The notes under the pieces were generated by a model. That model ran no database searches, had not been told where the DNA came from, and worked only from the letters and a program-made list of their open reading frames with translations. 64,000 nucleotides of DNA. It comes from Bradyrhizobium sp. sBnM-33. GTDB taxonomy: Bacteria; Pseudomonadota; Alphaproteobacteria; Rhizobiales; Xanthobacteraceae. Below, piece after piece: positions 33,629 to 41,346 of the stretch. Made by a program: the position numbers and the translations under genes. Location: positions 7,750,001 to 7,814,000 of the forward strand of contig NZ_CP136624.1 of the NCBI RefSeq assembly GCF_032917945.1, written 5' to 3'. Numbering within the stretch: the first letter of the stretch is position 1; each line of letters starts with the position of its first letter.

Positions 33629-33646
33629 GTGACAGCGAGATGACAA
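33629..33646 (-). promoter_or_regulatory. Pho-box-like site facing the glycosyltransferase
   Basis: On the minus strand the site reads TTGTCAT, four bases, CTGTCAC. The PhoB consensus is two CTGTCAT/C repeats with a 4-base spacer; 13 of 14 repeat positions match, although the spacer is not AT-rich. It begins 119 bases upstream of the glycosyltransferase ATG and overlaps the start codon of the divergent TAXI gene at 33640. Confidence 0.45.
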
Positions 33647-35037
33647 ACCATAACGACAATCCTACGCGATCCCGCCGCCGGCGAAAGCGGAAGAGCTATG
33701 CGCTTCTGATCCTTGCCGCCGGCCTGCTCGCGTTCGGCGTCGCCGCGGGCACGCTGTATTACGTGTTGCGACCGACGACGCTGCGGATTGCGGTCGGCCC
33801 TGCCGGCAGCGACGACCAGAAACTGGTCCAGTTGATGGCGCAGACCTTTGCGCGCGAGGGCAGCTCGGTACGGCTGGCGCCGATCACGACGGAAGGAACG
33901 GCGGAGAGCATTGCGTTGTTCACCGACGGTAAGGCCGATCTCGCGGTGGCGCGCGGCGATCTGAACCTGCCGGCGAATGCCGAGTCGGTTGCCATCCTGC
34001 GCAAGAATGTCGTGGTACTGTGGGCGCCTTCCGGCCTTCCCGCCAGGGGCTCGAAGAAGCAGCCTACGCCGAAGATCAAGGGCATTGATGATCTGGCCGG
34101 CCACCGCGTCGGCGTGATCGGGCGGACGCAGGCCAATGTCACGCTTCTGCGCGGGATCCTGAAGGAGTCCGGCATCAATCCCGACAAGGTCACGATCAGC
34201 CAGTTCGCCACGAATCAGATCGGCGAAATGGCGAAAGATCAGTCGATCGACGCCTTCATGGCGGTCGGCCCGCTCAAGAGCAAGATCACCGTGGACGCGA
34301 TCGCTGCAACGGCGGCCGCGCGCGGCGAGCCGAAATTCCTGCCGATCGATGTCGCCGACGCCATTGCGAAGAAAAACCCGATCTATGAATCCGAAGAAAT
34401 TCCCGCCAGCATCTTCGGCTCGTCGCCGCAACGACCGGAAGACAAGGTCGACACCGTGGCCGTCAATCACCTGATCATCGCGCCGAAGTCATTGTCTGAC
34501 ACGGCGGTCGCCGCCTTCGCCCGCCAGCTCTTCACCAACCGCCAGCAGCTCGCACGTGAATTGCCGACCGCCTCGCAGATCGAGAAGCCCGACACTGAGA
34601 AGGATGCCGCACTGCCGGCGCATGCGGGAGCGGCGGCCTATATCGACGGCAACGAGCGAACGTTCCTCGAAAAATACACCGACTACATCTGGTTCGCGAT
34701 CCTGATCCTGTCGGGCCTGGGCTCGGCCGGCGCCTGGTTCAAGCATTACTGGAACAGGGACGAGCACGAGCAATACATCGCCCATCGCGATCATCTGCTT
34801 GAGTTGATTTCCAGGGCGAGGAAGGCCGAAACGGCGGAAGAGCTGGCCGAGATGCAGGCTGCGGCCGACGGCATGTTGCGTGAGGCGTTCGATTGCTATG
34901 ACGACGGCACCGTCGAAGAAGGCGACCTGTCGGTGATTGCTCTCGCGCTCGAACAATTCCACCACGCCGTCGCCGACCGCCGCGCGGTGCTCGCTGGCGC
35001 CGGCGCGGCCGACGCGCCGCGGATGCGCGCCGGTTAG
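33640..35037 (+). CDS. TAXI-family TRAP solute-binding protein with membrane anchors
   Basis: A 465-residue protein. A basic N terminus (RSRRRRKRK) and signal anchor (YALLILAAGLLAFGVAAGTL) precede a periplasmic TAXI-type binding domain (~45-330: LRIAVGPAGSDDQKLVQLMA, LAVARGDL, DDLAGHRVGVI). A second membrane helix (YIWFAILILSGLGSAGAWF) and a ~100-residue cytosolic helical tail (HRDHLLELISRARKAETAEE) follow. Ordinary TAXI proteins are free periplasmic receptors of ~320 residues for TRAP transporters. Here no TRAP permease is adjacent and the protein crosses the membrane twice, so it may signal rather than feed a transporter. Divergent from the glycosyltransferase. Confidence 0.85.
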   Translation: MTNHNDNPTRSRRRRKRKSYALLILAAGLLAFGVAAGTLYYVLRPTTLRIAVGPAGSDDQKLVQLMAQTFAREGSSVRLAPITTEGTAESIALFTDGKADLAVARGDLNLPANAESVAILRKNVVVLWAPSGLPARGSKKQPTPKIKGIDDLAGHRVGVIGRTQANVTLLRGILKESGINPDKVTISQFATNQIGEMAKDQSIDAFMAVGPLKSKITVDAIAATAAARGEPKFLPIDVADAIAKKNPIYESEEIPASIFGSSPQRPEDKVDTVAVNHLIIAPKSLSDTAVAAFARQLFTNRQQLARELPTASQIEKPDTEKDAALPAHAGAAAYIDGNERTFLEKYTDYIWFAILILSGLGSAGAWFKHYWNRDEHEQYIAHRDHLLELISRARKAETAEELAEMQAAADGMLREAFDCYDDGTVEEGDLSVIALALEQFHHAVADRRAVLAGAGAADAPRMRAG

Positions 35038-35110
35038 AGCTGATTCCAGCCAGTCTTTCCTTCCTTCGATTGGATTTACCCGCGCCGGGCGTTCTTCCCG
35101 CTGGTTGGCG

Positions 35111-35344
35111 TCAGCGCCAGTGGCGGCGATGATGACGATGGCCCCAATAGTGACGATGTCCCGCTCGTCGCCAGCCATAGCTCGTGTAGGGATTACCCGG
35201 CCCATAGTTCTGGCAGTTTGCGTTCGGATAAAACTGGGCGCACCAGCCCGGATTAGTAATTACGTGCTGCGCCGACGCCGGATTGGCAGGAACGGACAGG
35301 AGTAACAACGCAACGGCGCCAACTAAAAGCGTTGGTCTCGTCAT
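35111..35344 (-). CDS. Small secreted His/Arg-rich protein
   Basis: A 77-residue protein with a clear signal peptide (LLVGAVALLLLSVPANPASA). The mature part is short: QHVITNPGWCAQFYPNANC, then YGPGNPYTSYGW and a basic His-rich tail (HRHYWGHRHHRRHW). Two Cys residues may form a disulfide, and the tail could bind metal or nucleic acid. Many such small secreted proteins occur in Bradyrhizobium. No family name is certain. Confidence 0.7.
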   Translation of the reverse strand: MTRPTLLVGAVALLLLSVPANPASAQHVITNPGWCAQFYPNANCQNYGPGNPYTSYGWRRAGHRHYWGHRHHRRHWR

Positions 35345-35601
35345 GGCGGTCTCGCTTATCTCTAGACCGTAACTCCAACGGCGCCAGACCCAAAGGGTTC
35401 CTATTTGAACCCATTGAAGCTCGGCCTACGCGAGCAGATTGCGCGCGGCACACCCACCGCCCATCAACGAAACCTTAACGAAACAATTCCCTAACGCGAC
35501 GAAACCATTTTGGCGATTTCGTGCAAATGTCCTGAAACGGTTCATCGGTACAGGTTTCCCCAACGACGCGCCGAACTGGTGCGACCAACAGGGGGACGAC
35601 C

Positions 35602-36276
35602 ATGTCCAATTTATCGATACTGAGCCGCTTCGCGGCCGCCGCTTTCGGCGCGCTGGCGATCGGCGCAACCGCATTTTCCGCACCCGCCGCCGCGGCCCCG
35701 CTGCCGCTGTTTCCGTTTTTCCTGCCGCAGATCGAAGCGGCCCCGCCGCCGGTTGCGGCTGCGCCCCAGGAGGAAGAGCGCTTCGAGTTGCCGGCACGCC
35801 TGCGCCGCCAGGTCGTGAACTACTATACCCGCGAGGCGCCGGGCACGATCATCATCGACACGCCCAACACCTATCTCTACCTCGTGCTCGGCAACGGCCA
35901 GGCAATGCGCTACGGCATCGGCATCGGCCGCGACGGCTTCACCTGGTCGGGCACCCAGACCATCACCCGCAAGGCCGAATGGCCGGCGTGGACCCCGCCC
36001 CCGCAAATGATCGCCCGCCAGCCCTATTTGCCGCGCCACATGACCGGCGGCCCGGGTAATCCGCTCGGCGCCCGCGCGATGTATCTCGGCGGCACCATCT
36101 ATCGCATCCACGGTACCAACGCGCCGGAGACGATCGGCACCCGTGTTTCCTCAGGCTGCCTCCGCCTCACCAACGAAGACGTCATTGATCTGTATTCCCG
36201 GGTCAGCGTCGGAACCAAGGTGATCGTGCTGCCGATGACGGATCGCCGCGCCGATCTCGGCCGGACCATCCGTTGA
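35602..36276 (+). CDS. L,D-transpeptidase (YkuD domain)
   Basis: A 224-residue exported enzyme with a signal peptide (FAAAAFGALAIGATAFSAPA). The YkuD domain (~75-215) starts IIIDTPNTYLYLVLGNGQAM and holds the catalytic motif: His in YRIHGTNAPETIG, then SSGCLRLTNEDVIDLY with the nucleophilic Cys. L,D-transpeptidases make 3-3 peptidoglycan crosslinks or attach proteins to the wall and are abundant in Rhizobiales. It appears monocistronic, with a TTAAGCATTTCTTAATG sequence after the stop. Start at 35602, after GGGGGACGACC. Confidence 0.93.
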   Translation: MSNLSILSRFAAAAFGALAIGATAFSAPAAAAPLPLFPFFLPQIEAAPPPVAAAPQEEERFELPARLRRQVVNYYTREAPGTIIIDTPNTYLYLVLGNGQAMRYGIGIGRDGFTWSGTQTITRKAEWPAWTPPPQMIARQPYLPRHMTGGPGNPLGARAMYLGGTIYRIHGTNAPETIGTRVSSGCLRLTNEDVIDLYSRVSVGTKVIVLPMTDRRADLGRTIR

Positions 36277-36423
36277 GATATTAAGCATTTCTTAATGCGA
36301 GAAGCGGCCCGGCGCTTGCCAGGGCCGTTTTGCGTTGACCTAAGGTCGCGGCAATGTGCAGTGGCGTCCCCCTCGCCACCCCTGTAAAACGTTGTGGGGC
36401 GATTCATTGGGGTCCGGGGGACG

Positions 36424-37992
36424 ATGCGTCTGCCGATGCGGGTCAAGACGATTGCAATCGCGCTTGCGGTCATCGTCATCTCGTTTGCCGTCAGCCTGAA
36501 GGTGATGGACTTCGTCGCGCCTCGCGCCACGAACAGCGCGCCCACGCTCGCCGAATTGCCGCCGCTGCCGCCGGCGGCGCGCGCATCCACGGTGATGGCG
36601 CCGATTGCGGTTGCGCTCTCGGCGATCCGCGATGCCGCCGATCGCGGCGCGCCGCGCAATTTTGCCGGCAAAGCCGATAATCCAATTTCGCAGATCCTGC
36701 AGAATGCCGACATCGGCTGGACTGCCTCGCGCGGGCCGATCGTAGCTACCGGCGCGCAGGATGTGCTGTCGCTGGCGACGCCGTTGACGGGCACACTGAG
36801 CGTAACCGGCTCGCTGTCGGCCAAGGCGACGGGTGCGGTCGGCGAAGCGCTCGGAGGCCTGCTCGGCGGCAACGTCGCCAAGCAGATCGGCAGCGTGAAC
36901 ATCAAGAACCTCAACGCCAGCGCCGAGATCAAGGGCAACGTTGTCATATCGGCGCGACCACAGATCGCCGCGAACTGGCGCATCGAGCCTAATCTCGCAG
37001 CGCAGGTCAATCTCGGCGACACCAGCCTCAGCGTGGCCGGCGCGCGCGTCAACGTGCCCGCGCAGGTGAAGCCATTGATTGACCAGAACGTCGCCGAGCA
37101 GATCGCGCTGGTGCAGGCGCGCATGCGCAACGATCCGACCTTCGAACGGAATGCGCGGATGCAGTGGGCCAGGGCCTGCCGTTCGATTCCGCTGCAGGGC
37201 ACGACAGCCGGTTCGACGATGCCGGCGCTGTGGCTGGAATTGCGTCCCACCCGGGCGATTGCCGCGCAGCCGCGTGTCGATGCTTCGAACCTGACGCTGA
37301 CGCTGGGCATCGAGGCGGAAACCAAGGTCACACCGAGCGAAACCAAGCCGTCCTGCCCGTTCCCCGCCACGATCGCCATGGTGCCGCCCACGCCGGGACG
37401 GGTCGCGATCGGCGTGCCGATCGACATGCCGTTTACCGAGATCAACAAGATCGTGGAGGCGCAGTTCGCCGGGAAGACTTTTCCTGAAGACGGTTCGGGC
37501 GCGGTCGACGTCACCGTCAAGCGCGCCAGCGTGGCCGCTTCCAGCAACGGCTTGCTGATCTCGCTTCTGGTCAGCGCCAGGGAAAAGAAGAGCTTCCTGG
37601 GCCTCGGCGGCGAGGCCAATGTGCATATCTGGGGCAAGCCGGTGCTCGATCAGGCAGAGCAGACGCTGCGGCTGACCGACATCGAGCTCGCCGTCGAGTC
37701 GGAGGCTGCCTTCGGGCTGTTGGGCACTGCTGCGCGCGCGGCCATCCCGCATCTGCAGAAGACGCTGGCGGAGAAGGCTGTTGTCGACCTCAAGCCGTTC
37801 GCCGGCAATGCGCAGAAGAAGATTGCAGCAGCGATCGCCGATCTTCAGAAGAACGAGAACGGCGTGCGGGTCTCGGCCGAGATCAGCAAGCTGCGGCTCG
37901 CCGGCATCGCGTTCGATTCCAAAACGCTGCGCGTGATCGCAGAAGCGGAAGGCTCGATCAATGTCTACGTCAGCGCGCTGCCGGCGTTGTGA
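36424..37992 (+). CDS. DUF4403 family protein, membrane-anchored
   Basis: A 522-residue protein. One N-terminal membrane anchor (TIAIALAVIVISFAVSLKVM) precedes a long beta-rich periplasmic part with repeated barrel-like units (VLSLATPLTGTLSVTGSLSA, VNLGDTSLSVAGARVNVPAQ, TVKRASVAASSNGLLISLLV). The family has TULIP/BPI-like features, suggesting lipid binding, but no function is established. I use the ATG at 36424; the frame can be extended by ten residues to 36394. Not obviously in an operon. Confidence 0.8.
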   Translation: MRLPMRVKTIAIALAVIVISFAVSLKVMDFVAPRATNSAPTLAELPPLPPAARASTVMAPIAVALSAIRDAADRGAPRNFAGKADNPISQILQNADIGWTASRGPIVATGAQDVLSLATPLTGTLSVTGSLSAKATGAVGEALGGLLGGNVAKQIGSVNIKNLNASAEIKGNVVISARPQIAANWRIEPNLAAQVNLGDTSLSVAGARVNVPAQVKPLIDQNVAEQIALVQARMRNDPTFERNARMQWARACRSIPLQGTTAGSTMPALWLELRPTRAIAAQPRVDASNLTLTLGIEAETKVTPSETKPSCPFPATIAMVPPTPGRVAIGVPIDMPFTEINKIVEAQFAGKTFPEDGSGAVDVTVKRASVAASSNGLLISLLVSAREKKSFLGLGGEANVHIWGKPVLDQAEQTLRLTDIELAVESEAAFGLLGTAARAAIPHLQKTLAEKAVVDLKPFAGNAQKKIAAAIADLQKNENGVRVSAEISKLRLAGIAFDSKTLRVIAEAEGSINVYVSALPAL

Positions 37993-38019
37993 TGCAACGA
38001 GCAGATTGCAGCAACTGTT

Positions 38020-38130
38020 AACCCTCATGGTGAGGAGGCGCGCAGCGCCGTCTCGAACCACGAGGCCCGGCTAGTGCCATTCATCCTTCGAGACGCCGCT
38101 TGCGCGGCTCCTCAGGATGAGGTCTGACAG
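38020..38130. repeat. CCTCATGGTGAGGAGG...CCTCAGGATGAGG repeat
   Basis: ACCCTCATGGTGAGGAGGCG ... CATCCTTCGAGACGCCGCTT ... GGCTCCTCAGGATGAGG forms an imperfect inverted repeat. The type is familiar from memory as a frequent Bradyrhizobium intergenic sequence. Confidence 0.75.
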
Positions 38131-38140
38131 AAGTGTAGGT

Positions 38141-38266
38141 CCGTAGGGTGGGCAAAGCGATAGCGTGCCCACCATTCACGTTGCGATCCGTTCATGGATG
38201 GTGGGCACGCGGAGCCTGTCATCGGGCGCGCATTCGCGCGACCCGGTGGCTTTGCCCACCCTACGC
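38141..38266. repeat. Inverted pair of GGTGGGCA repeats; the right one holds mini-element copy 3
   Basis: The left copy reads CGTAGGGTGGGCAAAGCGAT then AGCGTGCCCACCAT. The right copy is its reverse complement except that a 40-base insert (38211-38250: GGAGCCTGTCATCGGGCG ... CGACCCGGTGGC) replaces the few central bases. The pair thus shows an empty and a filled host site side by side. Confidence 0.88.
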
Positions 38267-38279
38267 ATCATGCCGGCTG

Positions 38280-38495
38280 CTACGACCCCTCGAACTTGAA
38301 CGAGAGGTTCAGCTTGGCGCGGTAGGCTTCGACCTTGCCACTGGCGTCCAGTTGCAGATCCAACTTCACGACCTCGGCGACACGCAGATCGCGCAGCGAC
38401 TCTCCAGCGCGGCTGACCGCGCTTGCAGCGGCCTTCTCCCAGGATTCCGTGCTGGTGCCGATCAACTCGATGACCTTGTAGACGCTATCAGCCAT
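38280..38495 (-). CDS. Dodecin, flavin-binding storage protein
   Basis: A 71-residue protein of the dodecin family. It forms hollow dodecamers that bind riboflavin, FMN or FAD and buffer free flavin. The whole chain fits the fold: MADSVYKVIELIGTSTESWE, AASAVSRAGESLRDLRVAEV, and the closing beta strand VEAYRAKLNLSFKFEGS. The start at 38495 follows GGGAGGACGAC; the longer frame to 38639 has no support. It stands alone after the repeats. Confidence 0.95.
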   Translation of the reverse strand: MADSVYKVIELIGTSTESWEKAAASAVSRAGESLRDLRVAEVVKLDLQLDASGKVEAYRAKLNLSFKFEGS

Positions 38496-38705
38496 GTCGT
38501 CCTCCCGTTGATGCAAGAGTCTGTGCAAGGCAGGAGGCAGGTGCTCCTGCCGGGACACACAAACTAACATCGGGGAGCGCGCGCTGATAGGATGCGCTGC
38601 ACCATGACCGGCGTTTACCCATCTGCGCGCTCCATACACACAAATGGCCGGGCGGCATCACGCCGTCCGGCCATTTTGAGGAAGCCTGGTGTTGGGACCG
38701 CGGCC

Positions 38706-39248
38706 TTATTCGGTCGAGTACTTGAACTCCGGCATCGCCTTGAGCTGATCCTTCGTCGCGCTGAACACGGCGTGATCCGGGTACCACGGATTCTTCTTCG
38801 GCGCGGCAGGCGCTGTCGCAGCACCCGTCGTCGTTCCTGTGCCGCCTGTGCCTGTCGTAGGCCGTGCGCCGCCTGTCGCGGGCGCACCAGCGGTGCCCGT
38901 ATAGGCAATCGGTTCATCGACGAACTTCACCTTGTCGATGGGCACCGCAACCAGATGCTCGCCGACGCCGAGGAAGCCACCGACGCCAATCACCACGCCT
39001 TTGATATCGCCGCTCTTGTCGGTCAGGAGATCGTTGATCGATCCGAGGCTTTCGTTGCTATCGTTGTACACGTTCAGGCCGACCAGCTTCGAAGCCCGCC
39101 AGGTACCCTTGAACGACGAGGTATCGGATGCAGCCGCTGGCGCGGCGGTCTTTGCGGTGTCAGTCGTTGCCGGAGGATTTTGCGCAAACGCGACACTCGC
39201 CAGCAACGCGGACGCCGCGAGGCCGGCAACGGCAGTTTTCGTTAACAT
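38706..39248 (-). CDS. Secreted PRC-barrel domain protein
   Basis: A 180-residue exported protein with a signal peptide (VAGLAASALLASVAFAQ). A Thr/Ala-rich linker is followed by a PRC barrel (~45-115: WRASKLVGLNVYNDSNESLG, DIKGVVIGVGGFLGVGEHLV), then a Gly/Thr-rich stretch (~120-150) and a C-terminal NPWYPDHAVFSATKDQLKAM segment. PRC barrels bind proteins or RNA; exported ones are common in Rhizobiales and of unknown role. A second PRC-barrel gene lies upstream on the same strand. Confidence 0.88.
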   Translation of the reverse strand: MLTKTAVAGLAASALLASVAFAQNPPATTDTAKTAAPAAASDTSSFKGTWRASKLVGLNVYNDSNESLGSINDLLTDKSGDIKGVVIGVGGFLGVGEHLVAVPIDKVKFVDEPIAYTGTAGAPATGGARPTTGTGGTGTTTGAATAPAAPKKNPWYPDHAVFSATKDQLKAMPEFKYSTE

Positions 39249-39345
39249 ATTGGTTCTCCTCAGTTCAGAAACGCTTTGAGAAAACCCGGCACTTCAACAA
39301 GAGTTCCACCCGTTTTCGTATGAAACACGTCGATTCGACGCTGCA

Positions 39346-39723
39346 TCAGAAGCCGCCCCAGTAAGGCGGCATGCCGTAATAGCGATGCAGCTCGGCTTCT
39401 TTTGCGCGATCGCCCCAGTCGAAATCCTTGTCCGCACGGAATGACGGCGCGCGCCTCAACTCTTCATCGTCGATGTCGAGTTCGTAGGCTTCGAATTTCG
39501 TGTTGTAGCTAAGCCGTCCCCAGGGCAGCGGAATCAGGTTGGCTCCGACGCCCAGAAACCCGCCGAAACTCAGGATTGCATACGATACTTTACCAGTGAT
39601 CTTGTCGATCATCAGCCGTTCGATATGGCCGATCATGTCCCCGTTCGGCCGGCGCACCGCGGTCCCCTCGACGCGGTCGCTCGCGATCAGCGGATGTGGC
39701 TTGGCCATCACCTCACTTGCCAT
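39346..39723 (-). CDS. PRC-barrel domain protein, cytosolic
   Basis: A 125-residue protein whose body is one PRC barrel: HPLIASDRVEGTAVRRPNGD, HIERLMIDKITGKVSYAILS, FGGFLGVGANLIPLPWGRLS. The C terminus (FDWGDRAKEAELHRYYGMPP) is a common extension of this subgroup in Rhizobiales. No signal peptide. I use the ATG at 39723; the frame opens at 39753. Role unknown. Confidence 0.87.
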   Translation of the reverse strand: MASEVMAKPHPLIASDRVEGTAVRRPNGDMIGHIERLMIDKITGKVSYAILSFGGFLGVGANLIPLPWGRLSYNTKFEAYELDIDDEELRRAPSFRADKDFDWGDRAKEAELHRYYGMPPYWGGF

Positions 39724-39884
39724 CGGACCCTCCACGTATGAGTGAGGAATCAACGTGGCTGCGTCCGGCTGGTTCCGCTCTACGGCAGCCGGCCTGCCCT
39801 ATTCGGAAATGGCGAAACGCACGAGGCTTGGGCAGCGCCTGTCTGGCGATGCCGATATCGTACCGTCGAATGAAGCGTGCGCTG

Positions 39885-40079
39885 TCAGGCCGCGAGCGCG
39901 TCGGGATCCGTTTCCTCGTAAATCGCGATCGCCTCGAAGCGATAGTCGCAGGCGCGGCAGAACCAGAGGAAGGAGGTGCGACCCGGGCTGCTTTCGACCC
40001 AGTCGGGTCTCGGAATCGGCTTGCCGCATTGGGCGCAGGGATTTCCGCGGGGCAAGTAGCCGGAATCGAGTCGAGCCAT
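39885..40079 (-). CDS. Small zinc-ribbon protein
   Basis: A 64-residue protein with two Cys pairs, PCAQCGKPI and FCRACDYRFE, spaced as a zinc ribbon around a WVESSPGRTSFLW segment. The C terminus is acidic. Similar small zinc-ribbon proteins of unknown role occur across Rhizobiales. The start at 40079 (MARLDSGYLPRGN) follows GGGAGATGCGCC on the minus strand. Confidence 0.75.
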   Translation of the reverse strand: MARLDSGYLPRGNPCAQCGKPIPRPDWVESSPGRTSFLWFCRACDYRFEAIAIYEETDPDALAA

Positions 40080-40465
40080 GGCGCATCTCCCTTAGACTTC
40101 GGACGTCGTGCGACGTCTCGCTGCTTGCTTATGTCAAATTGCTTATGTCGTTGAATGAGACAGGTTTGCTGTCGGAATGAAATGAAGTGGTTTTTATCGC
40201 GGAATTCTCTTTACACCTTGACTGCATCATTTGCACGACATTCGTGCGCGTCCGCGTGACGCAGATTCGCGTCGCTCAACGCGATGCATTGCACGCACAA
40301 CGTTAGCGTCACGCTGGAAGCGTTCGTTCACACGTGCATGAGCCAACACGTGCATGAGCCGCAAACATCTCGCCGCGATGTCGTCCGTTTTCCGCCACAT
40401 CTTGGCCGGGCGGCCACAATAATCGAGAACGCGAAAATCGTTAATGTGCCCGCCGAGATTGTTTT
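40080..40465. other. AT-rich intergenic region with a 16-base tandem repeat
   Basis: No gene is visible. ACACGTGCATGAGCC is repeated in tandem at 40330-40345 and 40346-40361, about 105 bases upstream of the lytic transglycosylase start. It contains CACGTG and GTGCATGA palindromic pieces and may be a regulator-binding site. Several GCGTGACGC-type short inverted repeats lie between 40250 and 40315. Confidence 0.45.
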
Positions 40466-40993
40466 ATGAAAAATCTATCAAAGTTCATCTGGCTCGCCGC
40501 CGTAGCCACGCTCATGGGCTCGCCCTCAGCAATGGCGCAGAGCCGCGCGCACTATGAAAGCATGGTCGCCTCCCATGCCGCCGCCAACAACGTGCCGGAA
40601 GCGCTGGTGCACCGGGTCATCGTGCGCGAGAGCAAGTATCATCCGAACCTGGTCGGACGCGGCGGCACCATCGGGTTGATGCAGATCAAGCTCCCGACCG
40701 CACGCGGCCTCGGCTACACCGGCGACGCCGCGGGCCTGCGCAATCCCGACACCAATCTCGCCTGGGGCATCAAATATCTCGCCGGCGCCTATCGCGCTGC
40801 CAATGGCGATCATGGCCGCGCCGTGCGTTACTATGCGAGCGGCTATTATTACGCCGCAAAGCGCCAGCGGCCGGAGAAGCCGCTGCAGATCGCGCCGGTG
40901 CTGGCGAGCGGTGCGACGCCGAAAATCGTCGCCGCGCCGGTTGCGACAACGAGAACGCCGGCCGAGGCGAACGCGCTGCAGACCGCCAAATAG
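40466..40993 (+). CDS. Lytic transglycosylase (SLT domain)
   Basis: A 175-residue exported muramidase-like enzyme that cuts the glycan strand to a 1,6-anhydro end. The signal peptide (FIWLAAVATLMGSPSAMAQ) precedes an SLT domain with the catalytic Glu in HRVIVRESKYHPNL, then GTIGLMQIKLPTARGLGYTG and NLAWGIKYLAGAYRAANGD. The C-terminal ~45 residues are a low-complexity Ala/Thr/Pro tail. Small single-domain enzymes like this often serve secretion or flagellar assembly, but no such genes are nearby. Confidence 0.92.
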   Translation: MKNLSKFIWLAAVATLMGSPSAMAQSRAHYESMVASHAAANNVPEALVHRVIVRESKYHPNLVGRGGTIGLMQIKLPTARGLGYTGDAAGLRNPDTNLAWGIKYLAGAYRAANGDHGRAVRYYASGYYYAAKRQRPEKPLQIAPVLASGATPKIVAAPVATTRTPAEANALQTAK

Positions 40994-41020
40994 CTAAGTC
41001 CAAACAGCGAAACTCGTGTC

Positions 41021-41155
41021 CCGGGCGCGGTGCAGCCTAGGCGATGCGAAGCATCGTCCGATTCTGCGCTGCTCCGCAGAACCGGGACCCATGCTGGCCG
41101 TCTGGGCCCCGGCTCAGCAGCGCACCGCTAACGCGCTGCGCTGCGTCCGGGGCAG
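41021..41155. repeat. Third copy of the GTCCCGGGCGCGGTGCA-type repeat
   Basis: GTGTCCCGGGCGCGGTGCAG ... GCTCCGCAGAACCGGGACC ... GGGCCCCGGCTCAGCAGCGC ... GCGCTGCGTCCGGGGC. Several nested inverted repeats. It sits directly upstream of the TPP riboswitch and could act as terminator for the transglycosylase gene. Confidence 0.7.
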
Positions 41156-41216
41156 GGCAGCATTGCAAGTTCCCGCAAAGCCGCGTTGACACCTCCGCCC
41201 AACCGCCTACATTAGT

Positions 41217-41344
41217 CCTGTTCCGAGGGGTGCTCCGACGAGGAGCTGAGATACCGCAAGCTTGGGCAGTCACCTCAAAAGGTGGAGTCCTGGGACCGCG
41301 GTGACCCTTTGAACCTGATCCGGGTCATGCCGGCGAAGGGACAG
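41217..41344 (+). promoter_or_regulatory. TPP (THI-box) riboswitch
   Basis: Conserved pieces in order: GAGGGGTGCTCC, GGAGCTGAGATACCGC (the CUGAGA pyrimidine sensor), a longer than usual P3 arm (to GGACCGCGG), then TGACCCTTTGAACCTGATCC and GGGTCATGCCGGCGAAGGGA. It senses thiamine pyrophosphate and switches off the operon. The element ends three to five bases before the thiO ATG, so the ribosome site (AGGGACAGGG) is part of its 3' strand; translational control is expected. Confidence 0.97.
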
Positions 41345-41346
41345 GG

